DNA of 49,732 bases from contig DCBH01000072.1 of NCBI GenBank assembly GCA_002313415.1, positions 1-49,732 on the forward strand, in the 5' to 3' direction. A model generated the notes under the pieces. The model did not search any database. It was not told the origin of the DNA and was given only the letters and a program-made list of their open reading frames with translations. Below, one piece after another: positions 41,617-49,732 of this stretch. Source of the DNA: Flavobacteriales bacterium UBA1112. GTDB lineage: Bacteria; Bacteroidota; Bacteroidia; Flavobacteriales_D; Sanyastnellaceae. Numbering within the stretch: position 1 is the stretch's first letter; each line of letters starts with the position of its first letter. A program made the position numbers and the translations under genes.

Positions 41617-43398
41617 TCATCCAAATGGTGACTTCGGCTTCGGAATTTTCCGGACTCTGAGATTTTTAGGGGTTGCCTCCAGATACTCGTCGTCGTTGAT
41701 GAATTCCATCAACTCTTCCAAGGACAATTTTTTGGCGGGGGCGATGCGAAGTCCTTTGTCTGCACCGGAAGCGCGCATGTTGGTGAGCTTTTTTCCTTTG
41801 ATGAGATTGAGCTCCATGTCGATGTCGCGAGCTGATTCGCCAACCACTTGTCCGGCATAGATGTCTTCTCCAGGGTCGATGAAAAATGTGCCTCGATCTT
41901 GCAGTCGATCGATTTCATAGGCGCGTGCCTGACCTGTTTCCATACTCACCAAAGAACCGGAGCTTCGGGTAGCCAAGTCACCAGCGTAGGGCTCGTATCC
42001 GTCGAATCGGTGCGTCATGACCGCTTCTCCTGCAGTTGCGGTCAACATTTGATTTCGAAGTCCAATCAGACCTCGAGAAGGGATTCGAAATTCCAAGTGC
42101 TGAACATCTCCCTTGGCTTCCATGACGTGCAACATGCCTTTGCGCGTCATCACCAATTCTGTGGCTTTGCCAGCCGTGGCTTCAGGAACGTCAATGACCA
42201 AGTGCTCATAAGGCTCGTGTTTTGTGCCATCTATCTCTTTGAATAAGACCTGGGGCTTACCAATTTGAAGTTCGTAGCCTTCGCGCCTCATGGTTTCAAT
42301 GAGAACACTCAAGTGTAGGATGCCACGACCGAACACATTCCACTTGTCCTCGCTGTCGGTGGCTTCAACTCGCAAGGCTAAATTTTTCTGAAGTTCAACA
42401 TCGAGGCGCTCACGGATGTGACGACTTGTCAAAAAGGTGCCATCCTTTCCCAGAAAAGGAGAGGTGTTGATCGTGAAAAGTAAGCTCATTGTTGGTTCGT
42501 CTACAGCGATGCGATCCATGGCTTCTGGAGATTCCAAATCGGCCAAAGTGTCTCCAATTTCAAATCCATCCATGCCCGTAATTGCGCATAGATCTCCACT
42601 TCGGACATGGTCCACTTTTTCTTTTCCCAAACCAGAGAAAACATAGAGTTCTTTGGCTCGAACCTTTTTGTTGCCCTCAGAAGTGCAGAGCATGTAGTCT
42701 TTATTTGCATGCAAATCCCCGCGGTAAAGGCGGCCAATGGCGATCCGCCCGGTGTATTTGCTGTAGTCCAATGAGGTGATTTGAAGCTGTGGTGTTCCTT
42801 CCACGTAGGGCGCTTCAGGCACTTCTTTCAAAATGACATCCAAGAGGTAGGACACATCGGCAGCAGGGAGTTTCCAATCTTCAGCCATCCAGCCGTTTTT
42901 GGCGGAACCATACACCGTGGGGAAGTCCAATTGTTCTTCTGTGGCATTCAAGTTGCACATCAAGTCAAAGACTTGTTCCTGTACCAAGTCTGGCGCACAA
43001 TTTTCCTTGTCCACCTTGTTGATCACCACAATTGGCTTCAACCCCAGTTCAATGGCCTTACTCAAGACAAATCGGGTCTGGGGCATTGGCCCCTCGAATG
43101 CATCCACCAAAAGGAGTACAGCATCTGCCATCTTCAAAACGCGCTCGACCTCACCGCCAAAGTCCGCGTGGCCTGGCGTATCGATGAGGTTGATTTTGAC
43201 GTCATTCCATGTGGCGCTCACATTTTTGGCAAGGATGGTAATTCCTCGCTCGCGTTCAAGATCGTTGTTGTCGAGAATGAGTTCGCCTACTTCCTTGCGT
43301 TCATCCACAACGTTGCATTGGTGAATGATCTTATCTACCAGGGTTGTTTTGCCGTGGTCGACGTGGGCGATGATGGCTACGTTCCGAATTCCGCTCAT
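41617..43398 (-). CDS. typA: Ribosome-associated GTPase TypA/BipA
   Basis: About 593 residues from ATG 43398, where the G domain begins (IRNVAIIAHVDHGKTTLVDK); the 11 codons upstream in frame are not family-like. G motifs: AHVDHGKTT, RERGITI switch region, DTPGHADFGGEVERVL, NKVD. EF-G-like domains II, III and V follow, and the TypA-specific C-terminal region includes RSSGSLVSMETGQA and a basic end. It acts in ribosome assembly and stress adaptation, including growth at low temperature. Full length and intact. Confidence 0.96.
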   Translation of the reverse strand: MSGIRNVAIIAHVDHGKTTLVDKIIHQCNVVDERKEVGELILDNNDLERERGITILAKNVSATWNDVKINLIDTPGHADFGGEVERVLKMADAVLLLVDAFEGPMPQTRFVLSKAIELGLKPIVVINKVDKENCAPDLVQEQVFDLMCNLNATEEQLDFPTVYGSAKNGWMAEDWKLPAADVSYLLDVILKEVPEAPYVEGTPQLQITSLDYSKYTGRIAIGRLYRGDLHANKDYMLCTSEGNKKVRAKELYVFSGLGKEKVDHVRSGDLCAITGMDGFEIGDTLADLESPEAMDRIAVDEPTMSLLFTINTSPFLGKDGTFLTSRHIRERLDVELQKNLALRVEATDSEDKWNVFGRGILHLSVLIETMRREGYELQIGKPQVLFKEIDGTKHEPYEHLVIDVPEATAGKATELVMTRKGMLHVMEAKGDVQHLEFRIPSRGLIGLRNQMLTATAGEAVMTHRFDGYEPYAGDLATRSSGSLVSMETGQARAYEIDRLQDRGTFFIDPGEDIYAGQVVGESARDIDMELNLIKGKKLTNMRASGADKGLRIAPAKKLSLEELMEFINDDEYLEATPKNLRVRKIPKPKSPFG

Positions 43399-43555
43399 GA
43401 AGTGAAGGTTGCGGCCGCGAAGGTCGTTCATCGCGAAACAGCGATGGACATTGAAAGCCCATTAATTTTTTCAGATGATTGTGTTCTAAGCCACCCCGAC
43501 CTTGAAATGTTCCACCTAAGCCAAATGGGCGCGCTGTTTGAAGCAAGTGGGACGT

Positions 43556-45040
43556 TTAAGAAAATGATTTGATTGCCTCAGGCAAGAGTGCTTCGAATTC
43601 TTGGAGCATGGTTTCGAAGTCTGTTGTGTCCGTCAAGGGATTCATTAAGGTGCAACGCAGCCAAACTTTGCCATCAAATTCTGTCATTACGACGTAGCTA
43701 GATCCTCGTTTTAAATGCATTTTTCTCAAGCATTTGATGACGTCATTCCAGTGAACAATTGAAATTTCAGGGTCCGGACAAAGTGGACGGAAACACACAA
43801 TGTTCGCTTCTGGTTTCATGGCCAATTCCCACCCGTCACGCATTTCAATCATGGCTCCCAAAACATTTCCTAGGGCCCACATCCGGTCGACAAGCTCCGC
43901 CCAAATGCCCCAGCCAAATTCTGCCTTGATTGCGGCAAGACGAGTACTTAGCATGCGTTTGGTGCATTCAAAAGTGCGCTTGCCTGTATCCCACCAGTCT
44001 TCGTCTTCGGCGTTGTCCCACAAATATTCAGCATGTTGGGAAAAAGGCAAGAAGCTTTGGGTGTATCGGCCATAAAACACGCCCGTACACAAAGCGGGAA
44101 GACCACAAGTTTTGTGGAAATCAAGCACCACGGTATCGGCGTGTTCGATTCCTGTCACCAGATGCCTATGTGTGCTGCTGAATGCTACGGATGCACCATG
44201 TGCACCATCGACGTGAAACCAAATTCCGTGACGTTTGCATACAGACGAAATGTCTTCGAGGGGATCAAAGGCCCCTGCGCTGGTCGTGCAGGAGCTACCA
44301 ACAACAGCCAGGACTCGCTTCCCTTGGTCAAGGACGCGCTTGAGTTGCGCTTGGAGGTCGTCCACGCACATTTGGTGCTTGTGGTTGGTGCGGACCAAAA
44401 CAGTCCCCTCTGCACCCCATCCCATTGTTCTCATGGCGCGGGCAATGCAGTAATGAGCACGTTCGGAGACCAAGACTACCAGTGGCTGAGGAAAGACATG
44501 GATTCCATCTTGCCAAGAATCCAAACCCAATTGATGTGCCACATGTCGTTGGGCGGCCATCAAAGCCACCAAATTGCCGAGTGTGCCGCCATGACAAAGA
44601 ATACCGCCAGATTCCTCTGGTAGACCCAGCATCCTTGCGATTTCGGACATCAAGAGGTCCTCCTGAACCGCATTGCTCGGCCCCATTTCGTAAATGGCTT
44701 GACCATTGTTGAGCATATCTGTGACCATCCCCGTCGAGGCTGTTTCTGGAATGATTGTGGCAACTTGATGACCCATATATCGGGGGTCGTGCAGATGATT
44801 TGAGCGGGCAATGACGTTAGCAAAAATGCCGTCACGCCCGTCTTTCCAGACGTCTGAATCACTCCAAAATGTTCGTTCCTCCTCGGGTGAGGGCGCGGGA
44901 TAGGAGGAGAACGCCTGACGCTCTTGGGCTTGTTTCAGGTGTGAAGTGAGTAATTCGGTGGCTTTGGTCGCGGATTCGGCAAATCGAACAGGGGAAAACG
45001 CGTGCCTTAATGCGTCGGAAACAGGGGGCAGCTGGGGCAT
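43556..45040 (-). CDS. PLP-dependent group II decarboxylase
   Basis: About 494 residues from ATG 45040; a TTG nine codons upstream is unlikely. The cofactor lysine is Lys310 in VLDFHKTCGLP, with WFHVDGAHGAS upstream providing the Asp that contacts the PLP ring, and GGTLGNLVALMAAQ the phosphate loop. The family includes diaminobutyrate, glutamate and aromatic amino acid decarboxylases and cysteine sulfinate decarboxylases; substrate cannot be assigned. A TATGTTTA element ends four bases before the ATG. It stands alone between typA and the export operon. Confidence 0.9.
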   Translation of the reverse strand: MPQLPPVSDALRHAFSPVRFAESATKATELLTSHLKQAQERQAFSSYPAPSPEEERTFWSDSDVWKDGRDGIFANVIARSNHLHDPRYMGHQVATIIPETASTGMVTDMLNNGQAIYEMGPSNAVQEDLLMSEIARMLGLPEESGGILCHGGTLGNLVALMAAQRHVAHQLGLDSWQDGIHVFPQPLVVLVSERAHYCIARAMRTMGWGAEGTVLVRTNHKHQMCVDDLQAQLKRVLDQGKRVLAVVGSSCTTSAGAFDPLEDISSVCKRHGIWFHVDGAHGASVAFSSTHRHLVTGIEHADTVVLDFHKTCGLPALCTGVFYGRYTQSFLPFSQHAEYLWDNAEDEDWWDTGKRTFECTKRMLSTRLAAIKAEFGWGIWAELVDRMWALGNVLGAMIEMRDGWELAMKPEANIVCFRPLCPDPEISIVHWNDVIKCLRKMHLKRGSSYVVMTEFDGKVWLRCTLMNPLTDTTDFETMLQEFEALLPEAIKSFS

Positions 45041-45044
45041 ACCG

Positions 45045-45052
45045 TAAACATA
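45045..45052 (-). promoter_or_regulatory. -7 element of the decarboxylase gene
   Basis: TATGTTTA, one mismatch to TAnnTTTG, followed by CGGT and the ATG at 45040. Confidence 0.4.
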
Positions 45053-45249
45053 CTGCGGTGGGCACAACCCCTCATCTCATGAGGCCCAAAAGTGACATTC
45101 GGCTTTGCAAGTATGAGCATTACCAGAAACAACAGGTTCAATTTAGATCTTTCATTTGAAATGTCAACGGGGAAGCTGTTCGTGAAAAATCTTTCTTCGA
45201 CCTTTGAAACATGTCACGTTGTGCCACATTAAAACGACAAGACCGCGAG

Positions 45250-45257
45250 TATATTCG
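45250..45257 (+). promoter_or_regulatory. -7 element of the MacAB-type operon
   Basis: TATATTCG ends three bases before the ATG at 45261. Confidence 0.45.
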
Positions 45258-45260
45258 CCC

Positions 45261-45935
45261 ATGATTGTGCTCAACGGCGTTACCAAATCTTACCTGACTG
45301 GGAGCCAGTCGTTGCAGGTGTTGAAAGGGGTCGATTTGCAAGTCAGTGCTGGTGAGCTCGTGGCCATCATGGGGTCCTCGGGATCGGGGAAATCCACGCT
45401 CCTCAACATCTTAGGTCTACTTGATGCTTACGATGGAGGGAATTATGAATTGGATGGAAGAGACATGTCTGGACTTTCAGAGCGGCGCGCTGCAGAGCTG
45501 CGTCGAGAGATGCTCGGATTTGTTTTTCAGAGTTTCAATTTGATTCCTTTCAAATCGGCAGCTGAGAACGTGGCTCTGCCACTGTACTACAAAAAAGTCG
45601 CTCGGAAAGAGCGTGAGCATAGGTCCCGTCAGTTGCTCGAGCGAGTTGGTCTATTGGAATGGGCACATCACTTGCCTTCTCAACTCAGTGGTGGCCAAAA
45701 GCAGCGCGTGGCCATTGCGCGGGCCTTGGCCGCAACACCGCGTGTCATTCTCGCGGATGAGCCCACTGGCTCATTGGACAGTGTTACGTCGAGCGAAGTC
45801 ATTGACCTGTTGAAGGAATTGAATTCCGAAGGAACCACGATGGTGGTGGTTACACACGAATCTGACATTGCTGCCGAATGTGGTCGTACAATAAGGCTTC
45901 GAGATGGTTTGGTGGAATCCCATGGCCATGTTTGA
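45261..45935 (+). CDS. ABC transporter ATPase, MacB/LolD type
   Basis: About 224 residues from ATG 45261; upstream codons in frame are not family-like and would start before the promoter element. Walker A GSSGSGKST, Q loop FVFQSFNLIPF, signature LSGGQKQR, Walker B VILADEPTGSLD and switch His in VVVTHESD are all present. Its compact size and the DEPTGSLD wording match LolD/MacB ATPases that drive lipoprotein release, peptide or drug export. It overlaps the first permease gene by eight bases and heads a four-gene operon. Confidence 0.95.
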   Translation: MIVLNGVTKSYLTGSQSLQVLKGVDLQVSAGELVAIMGSSGSGKSTLLNILGLLDAYDGGNYELDGRDMSGLSERRAAELRREMLGFVFQSFNLIPFKSAAENVALPLYYKKVARKEREHRSRQLLERVGLLEWAHHLPSQLSGGQKQRVAIARALAATPRVILADEPTGSLDSVTSSEVIDLLKELNSEGTTMVVVTHESDIAAECGRTIRLRDGLVESHGHV

Positions 45936-47169
45936 TCGTGATGCGTGGTTGGAGGTGGCACACAATGTGTTGGCTCATCCCGTCCGTACCTCGTTAACAG
46001 GTTTAAGTGTGGCCTTGGGGATTTTCATTCTCGTGGTGATGCAAGGTCTTGGCCATGGCCTGCAAAACGGTGTAGAAGGTCAATTCGCGGATAATGCAGT
46101 CAACAGCATCATGGTGGAAGGGGGCAAAACACAAATCCCATACCGCGGCAACCAAAGCAATCGTCCAATTCGTTTGACTGAGCAGGACTTCACTGGCTTG
46201 GCTTCGCAGGCTGATACGATACCGTCATTTTCCAGACGCATCCGTTTGTTTGGCATCAACATCATCTGGGAAAATCCGGCAGGTGAAAACAAAAGTGGTG
46301 GATATGGGGTGCGTGGCGTAGACCCGTCACACATTGATTTGGAACAATCAGTTTTGTTGTCTGGCCGATTCATCAATGATCGTGATGTTCAAGACGGCCG
46401 CAAAGTGGCCGTGCTCGGGCCAAATGTTGTTCGGGATTTGTTCGGAGGAACAGATCCGGTGGGACAATACATTCGCATCAATGCCGCATCCTTTTTGGTG
46501 GTTGGAACATTCAATGATCCGGGTTCAAGATGGGAAAACAGGGTTGTGTACATCCCTTTTTCGACCGCAAAGGCATTGTACCGGCCAGAGGCTTGGATTG
46601 ATCAGATTTTATATGGTACCGGAAACATGACGACTGAAGCTACCGTCGATCAGAGCAATCGCATGCTTTTTTGGTTGAAGGAGACCAAACAAGTTCATCC
46701 CGACGACCAAAATGGGGTGAAGGTGGACAACAACAACGAGGAATACGCGCTCTATGACTCCATTTTTACGGGCATTCGTTTATTCATTTGGGGCATTGGA
46801 CTCATGACTCTTCTGGCTGGTGCCGTAGGGGTAGCCAACATCTTGGCCATCGGAGTGAAAGAGCGAACCAAGGAAATTGGAGTTCGAAAGGCACTCGGGG
46901 CCACCAATGCCGGAATTGTGAGTCTCGTTGTCATGGAATCCACAGTTTTGATTTTGTTCAGTGGAAGTTTGGGGTTGATCATTGCGGTTGGATTGTTGTC
47001 AGTGATGGCACCAATGGCCAACCACGAATACTTTCAAAATCCTCAGGTCGATCATCGCATTGCTCTTTTTGCCCTTGGTGTTCTGGTTGTTGTTGGATTG
47101 GCAAGTGGCCTTGGCCCTGCATTGCGTGCAGTGGCCATTCGACCTGTTGAAGCCCTGCGTGACGAATGA
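45928..47169 (+). CDS. MacB-type ABC permease, first of two
   Basis: About 413 residues; ATG 45928 chosen because MFDRDAWLEVAHNVLAHPVRTSLT mirrors the start of the next permease (residues 1-24); ATG 45904 and 45922 are alternatives. One N-terminal helix, a large periplasmic MacB-type core domain (about 45-275) and three C-terminal FtsX helices with VKERTKEIGVRKALGAT, the coupling loop that meets the ATPase. It ends in RAVAIRPVEALRDE, the usual family tail. It pairs with the second permease, probably as a heterodimer. Confidence 0.94.
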   Translation: MFDRDAWLEVAHNVLAHPVRTSLTGLSVALGIFILVVMQGLGHGLQNGVEGQFADNAVNSIMVEGGKTQIPYRGNQSNRPIRLTEQDFTGLASQADTIPSFSRRIRLFGINIIWENPAGENKSGGYGVRGVDPSHIDLEQSVLLSGRFINDRDVQDGRKVAVLGPNVVRDLFGGTDPVGQYIRINAASFLVVGTFNDPGSRWENRVVYIPFSTAKALYRPEAWIDQILYGTGNMTTEATVDQSNRMLFWLKETKQVHPDDQNGVKVDNNNEEYALYDSIFTGIRLFIWGIGLMTLLAGAVGVANILAIGVKERTKEIGVRKALGATNAGIVSLVVMESTVLILFSGSLGLIIAVGLLSVMAPMANHEYFQNPQVDHRIALFALGVLVVVGLASGLGPALRAVAIRPVEALRDE

Positions 47170-48428
47170 GGTGGTGGGAGAGAGATCCGTGGCTCGAGTT
47201 GGCGCAAGTTTTTCTTCGCAACCCGTTTCGCACGTTCCTTAGTTCGCTTGGTGTAGGGTGGGGCTTATTCATGATTTTAATCACTGTCGGCGCATCTAAT
47301 GGTCTTGAAGAAGGAGTTAAGGCAGATATGGGTAATAGAGTGAAAAACAGTGCCTTTATATGGGGAAAGTCAACAAGTATGGCGTACAAAGGATACCCCA
47401 GAAAAAGAAAAATCGAACTCACGAGTTCGGACGTGGAATACTTGGTTGAAAATGCGACAACCCTTCAGGCTGTCGCACCCCGGAATCAGCTCGGTGGGTG
47501 GCGTGGAGAAAACAATGTAACGCACGATCTCAAGAGTGCTGCTTGTGGTGTTTTTGGAGATGTTCCTGTTTACAAGGACATCGATCCTGTCATTGTCACT
47601 GAGGGCCGATACATCAATCAACGTGACCTTGACGATCGACGCAAAGTCGCGGTGATCGGTACCCGAGTCAGGCAATCGCTTTTTTCACGTGATGAAGAGG
47701 TTTTGGGCAGCCACATCCAAATTCAAGGGGTCAACTTTACTGTGGTCGGGGTGTTCAAAAGCCAGCAGACAGGTGAAGATGCCGAGGAGAGTGAGAACAG
47801 CATTTTTACTCCCTACACAACATTCAATCGGGCGTTCCATATGGGAGATAAAGTGGGATGGTTGAGTCTTTTGATCAAGGAGGATGTCCGTGGCGATACT
47901 GCTGTGGCCGAAGTTCTTCGCTTGCTTAAGGCTCAAAAAAGCGTTCACCCTGAAGATCCAAGGGGGTTTGGCGAGTGGAGCATGGCTGAAATTCACGAAG
48001 AAATGTCCACCGTGTTTCGCGCCTTTCGATGGGTGTCATTCGTGTTTGGTGGGTTGGCTTTGTTTGCTGGTGTTATCGGAATCATGAACATTATGCTCAT
48101 TACGGTCAAGGAGCGTACGCGGGAACTTGGCGTCCGTCGTGCCCTTGGCGCCACTCCAGCAAACATTGTGGTTCAGATCATGATGGAAACGCTGACGCTC
48201 ACCATACTTGCGGGACTGATTGGTGGAATTTTTGGAGTCTTTGCTTTGGATACTTTGGATTCCTTCTTAGTGAGCGCCGAGGACAATGGTATTTTTCGCC
48301 ATCCGCACATCACGTTGGATGTGTTGTTGAATGCATTGATGACCATGACGATTCTCGGCGCCTTGGCCGGAGTTTTGCCTGCTCTGCGAGCTTTGCGCAT
48401 TCAACCTGTAGATGCTCTTCGAACCTAA
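47166..48428 (+). CDS. MacB-type ABC permease, second of two
   Basis: About 420 residues; the ATG overlaps the previous stop (ATGA). Same plan as its neighbour: N-terminal helix after WWERDPWLELAQVFLRNPFRTFLS (residues 3-26), periplasmic core, FtsX domain with VKERTRELGVRRALGATPAN and tail RALRIQPVDALRT. Two different permeases in one operon suggest a heterodimeric pump rather than the MacB homodimer, which carries its own fused ATPase. Such mechanotransmission pumps move peptides, toxins or lipids from periplasm outward. Confidence 0.94.
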   Translation: MRWWERDPWLELAQVFLRNPFRTFLSSLGVGWGLFMILITVGASNGLEEGVKADMGNRVKNSAFIWGKSTSMAYKGYPRKRKIELTSSDVEYLVENATTLQAVAPRNQLGGWRGENNVTHDLKSAACGVFGDVPVYKDIDPVIVTEGRYINQRDLDDRRKVAVIGTRVRQSLFSRDEEVLGSHIQIQGVNFTVVGVFKSQQTGEDAEESENSIFTPYTTFNRAFHMGDKVGWLSLLIKEDVRGDTAVAEVLRLLKAQKSVHPEDPRGFGEWSMAEIHEEMSTVFRAFRWVSFVFGGLALFAGVIGIMNIMLITVKERTRELGVRRALGATPANIVVQIMMETLTLTILAGLIGGIFGVFALDTLDSFLVSAEDNGIFRHPHITLDVLLNALMTMTILGALAGVLPALRALRIQPVDALRT

Positions 48429-48450
48429 ATTGTTCTCTGAAACCCATGTC

Positions 48451-49557
48451 ATGAAAAACGGAAAACTCATACTTCTTGTAGTCGGCGTGCTGTTGGTGTT
48501 TGTCGGAACGGCATACACGGTCAAACATTTGCGGGACCAAGAGCAACAGGCTGAAGCTTTTTACGACACAGAATCACCTCGTACTGCAGACATTGTTCTG
48601 AAAACGTTGGCATCTGGAAGTGTGCAGCCTAGGCAGGAGATTCTCATCAAGCCGCAGGTTTCAGGGATTGTCCGTCGTGTACTCGTAGAACCGGGAGATG
48701 CCGTGAAGGCTGGAGAAGTGTTGGCTGAGGTCATGATTGTGCCCGATGTGGCAGCGTTAAGTAACGCGGAGTCTAGGCTGGCAAGGGCGAAAATCACACT
48801 GGACGATGCACAATTGAATCACGAGCGCAATGCAGACTTATTGACTCGAGGCGTGGTGGCGATTGCTGAAGCTCAGCGCACAGAACTTGCTTTGAAGCAG
48901 GCCCGGGAGGAGCTTTATGCGGCAGAGGACAATCTCCGGATTGTTCAAGAGGGAGTGACGGCGCGAGGAGGAGACAATTCATCCAACACACTCGTGAAAG
49001 CAACGGTCTCGGGGATGGTGTTGGAAGTTCCCATCAAAAAAGGAAACAGCGTCATTGAAGCCAACAATTTTAACGAGGGCACCACGATTGCTTCAGTGGC
49101 GGATATGGCAGACTTGCAATTTGTGGGCAAAATCGACGAAAGCGAGGTAGAAAAGCTCCATGAAGGCATGCCCATTCGCCTGACCATTGGTGCAATTGAA
49201 GGAATCCAGATCCCGGCGACTTTGGAGCACATTTCCCCCAAGGGCGTGGAAGAGGGTGGGGCAATTCAATTTGAAATTAAGGCTGCTGTGATTTTGACTG
49301 AAGGGCAATTTCTACGCGCGGGATATTCCGCGACAGCAGACGTGGTTTTGGATGAGCGCAGTCAGGTTTTGGCGTTGAGCGAACGACTCATCCAATATGA
49401 CGTCAATCAACCTTTTGTGGATGTTTTGGTGGGGGACAACACCTATGAGCGACGCGATTTGGAAGTCGGATTAAGCGATGGGCTCGTCACAGAAATCTTG
49501 TCTGGTGTGACGGAGAAGGATCAAATTAAAATATGGAACCAGCCGCGTTATCAATGA
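48451..49557 (+). CDS. Periplasmic adaptor of the export pump (HlyD/MacA family)
   Basis: About 368 residues from ATG 48451, 22 bases after the permease stop. An N-terminal anchor helix (ILLVVGVLLVFVGTAYTV), a biotinyl-lipoyl domain (KPQVSGIVRRVLVEPGDAVKAGEVLAEV), a long alpha-hairpin coiled coil (about 105-175), the second lipoyl half (VKATVSGMVLEVPIKKGNSV) and beta-barrel region with VADMADLQFVGKIDESEV. It joins the inner-membrane pump to a TolC-type outer-membrane channel. No TolC homologue is in the remaining 175 bases of the window, so the channel is encoded downstream or elsewhere. Confidence 0.94.
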   Translation: MKNGKLILLVVGVLLVFVGTAYTVKHLRDQEQQAEAFYDTESPRTADIVLKTLASGSVQPRQEILIKPQVSGIVRRVLVEPGDAVKAGEVLAEVMIVPDVAALSNAESRLARAKITLDDAQLNHERNADLLTRGVVAIAEAQRTELALKQAREELYAAEDNLRIVQEGVTARGGDNSSNTLVKATVSGMVLEVPIKKGNSVIEANNFNEGTTIASVADMADLQFVGKIDESEVEKLHEGMPIRLTIGAIEGIQIPATLEHISPKGVEEGGAIQFEIKAAVILTEGQFLRAGYSATADVVLDERSQVLALSERLIQYDVNQPFVDVLVGDNTYERRDLEVGLSDGLVTEILSGVTEKDQIKIWNQPRYQ

Positions 49558-49732
49558 GCTTGGCTCAAGCATGTTTGGCTAGATTTTAGAAGATTCATGA
49601 GCCTTTCCACGCGTACGGAAGTCCAAAGAAAGAATGCATGGTTGCGCCCTGAAGAGATGCCATAGACATCTGAACGTGTTTTTTTTAAAGGCTTCAGGGT
49701 TACATTTTCAGGGCTTCGAGGGGTGGTCCCCC
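49558..49732. other. Window-edge intergenic sequence
   Basis: No frame on either strand that I can support, apart from a 22-codon ATG frame without features; a T8 run at 49679-49686 and a 4-bp GC stem at the very edge are not interpretable. Confidence 0.35.

Noticed and set aside
42781..43572. Open frame of 263 codons antisense to typA
   Set aside because: TypA G-domain motifs are unmistakable on the - strand.
49720..49731. GGGG/CCCC stem at the window edge
   Set aside because: Four base pairs, truncated context; cannot be assigned.
1..49732. CRISPR arrays, tRNA or rRNA genes, insertion sequences, phage genes
   Set aside because: I saw no regularly spaced direct repeats, no tRNA-like cloverleaf, no transposase or integrase motifs anywhere in the window.

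Overview
The window looks like chromosome of a free-living, probably marine, Bacteroidota of the Flavobacteriales/Cryomorphaceae type. Evidence: several secreted proteins end in type IX secretion (T9SS) sorting domains; others carry Bacteroidota GC(M)xxx...DDGSC repeats; there is a DUF4625 lipoprotein, a MerC/Fur-family pair and a sulfatase/glycosidase cluster; and the promoters are Bacteroidota-like (TAnnTTTG). Taxonomy is inferred from gene content only. About 41 protein genes are supported, densely packed on both strands. I see no rRNA, tRNA, CRISPR array, phage or insertion sequence.

Layout. 1-12745 (+): a co-directional secreted-protein cluster with two unknown outer-membrane barrels, a lipoprotein, a triple carbohydrate-binding T9SS protein, two tandem paralogous clan GH-A glycosidases, an iduronate-2-sulfatase-like sulfatase and a T9SS esterase. 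Facing it (-) is a multidomain extracellular endonuclease/phosphatase-fold protein (12853-14598). 14674-20260: flavodoxin, then a probable zinc-homeostasis locus: merC and a Fur/Zur-type regulator diverging from a shared operator, a His-rich small protein, a TonB receptor and a His-rich DUF4625 lipoprotein, closed by a clear terminator. 20301-23373: small membrane protein, a redoxin plus copper monooxygenase pair, and YedI. 23595-28789: VOC protein, prolyl oligopeptidase, a PNGase F homologue and a TlpA-like thioredoxin.

28829-33705: a bacterial nitric oxide synthase diverging from rluF, then a three-gene set (iota-class carbonic anhydrase-like protein, small acidic membrane protein, SulP transporter) that reads as an inorganic-carbon module, and a GreA/B-like protein. 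33699-45040: GH2 beta-mannosidase, universal stress protein, T9SS esterase, histone-deacetylase-like protein with an ATP-grasp ligase, fatty acid desaturase, TypA/BipA and a PLP decarboxylase. 45261-49557: a MacAB-type export operon (ATPase, two permeases, adaptor).

Cross-cutting observations. At ten genes a TAnnTTTG/TAnnTTCG-like -7 element (a few one-mismatch) ends only 2-5 bases before the start codon, which suggests widespread leaderless transcription. Three otherwise unrelated secreted proteins end in a short Cys-flanked dockerin-like tail instead of a T9SS domain. The strongest candidates for a little-described system are the carbonic anhydrase/small protein/SulP module, the zinc locus with its operator placed inside a promoter spacer, and the nitric oxide synthase with its leaderless GTG start.
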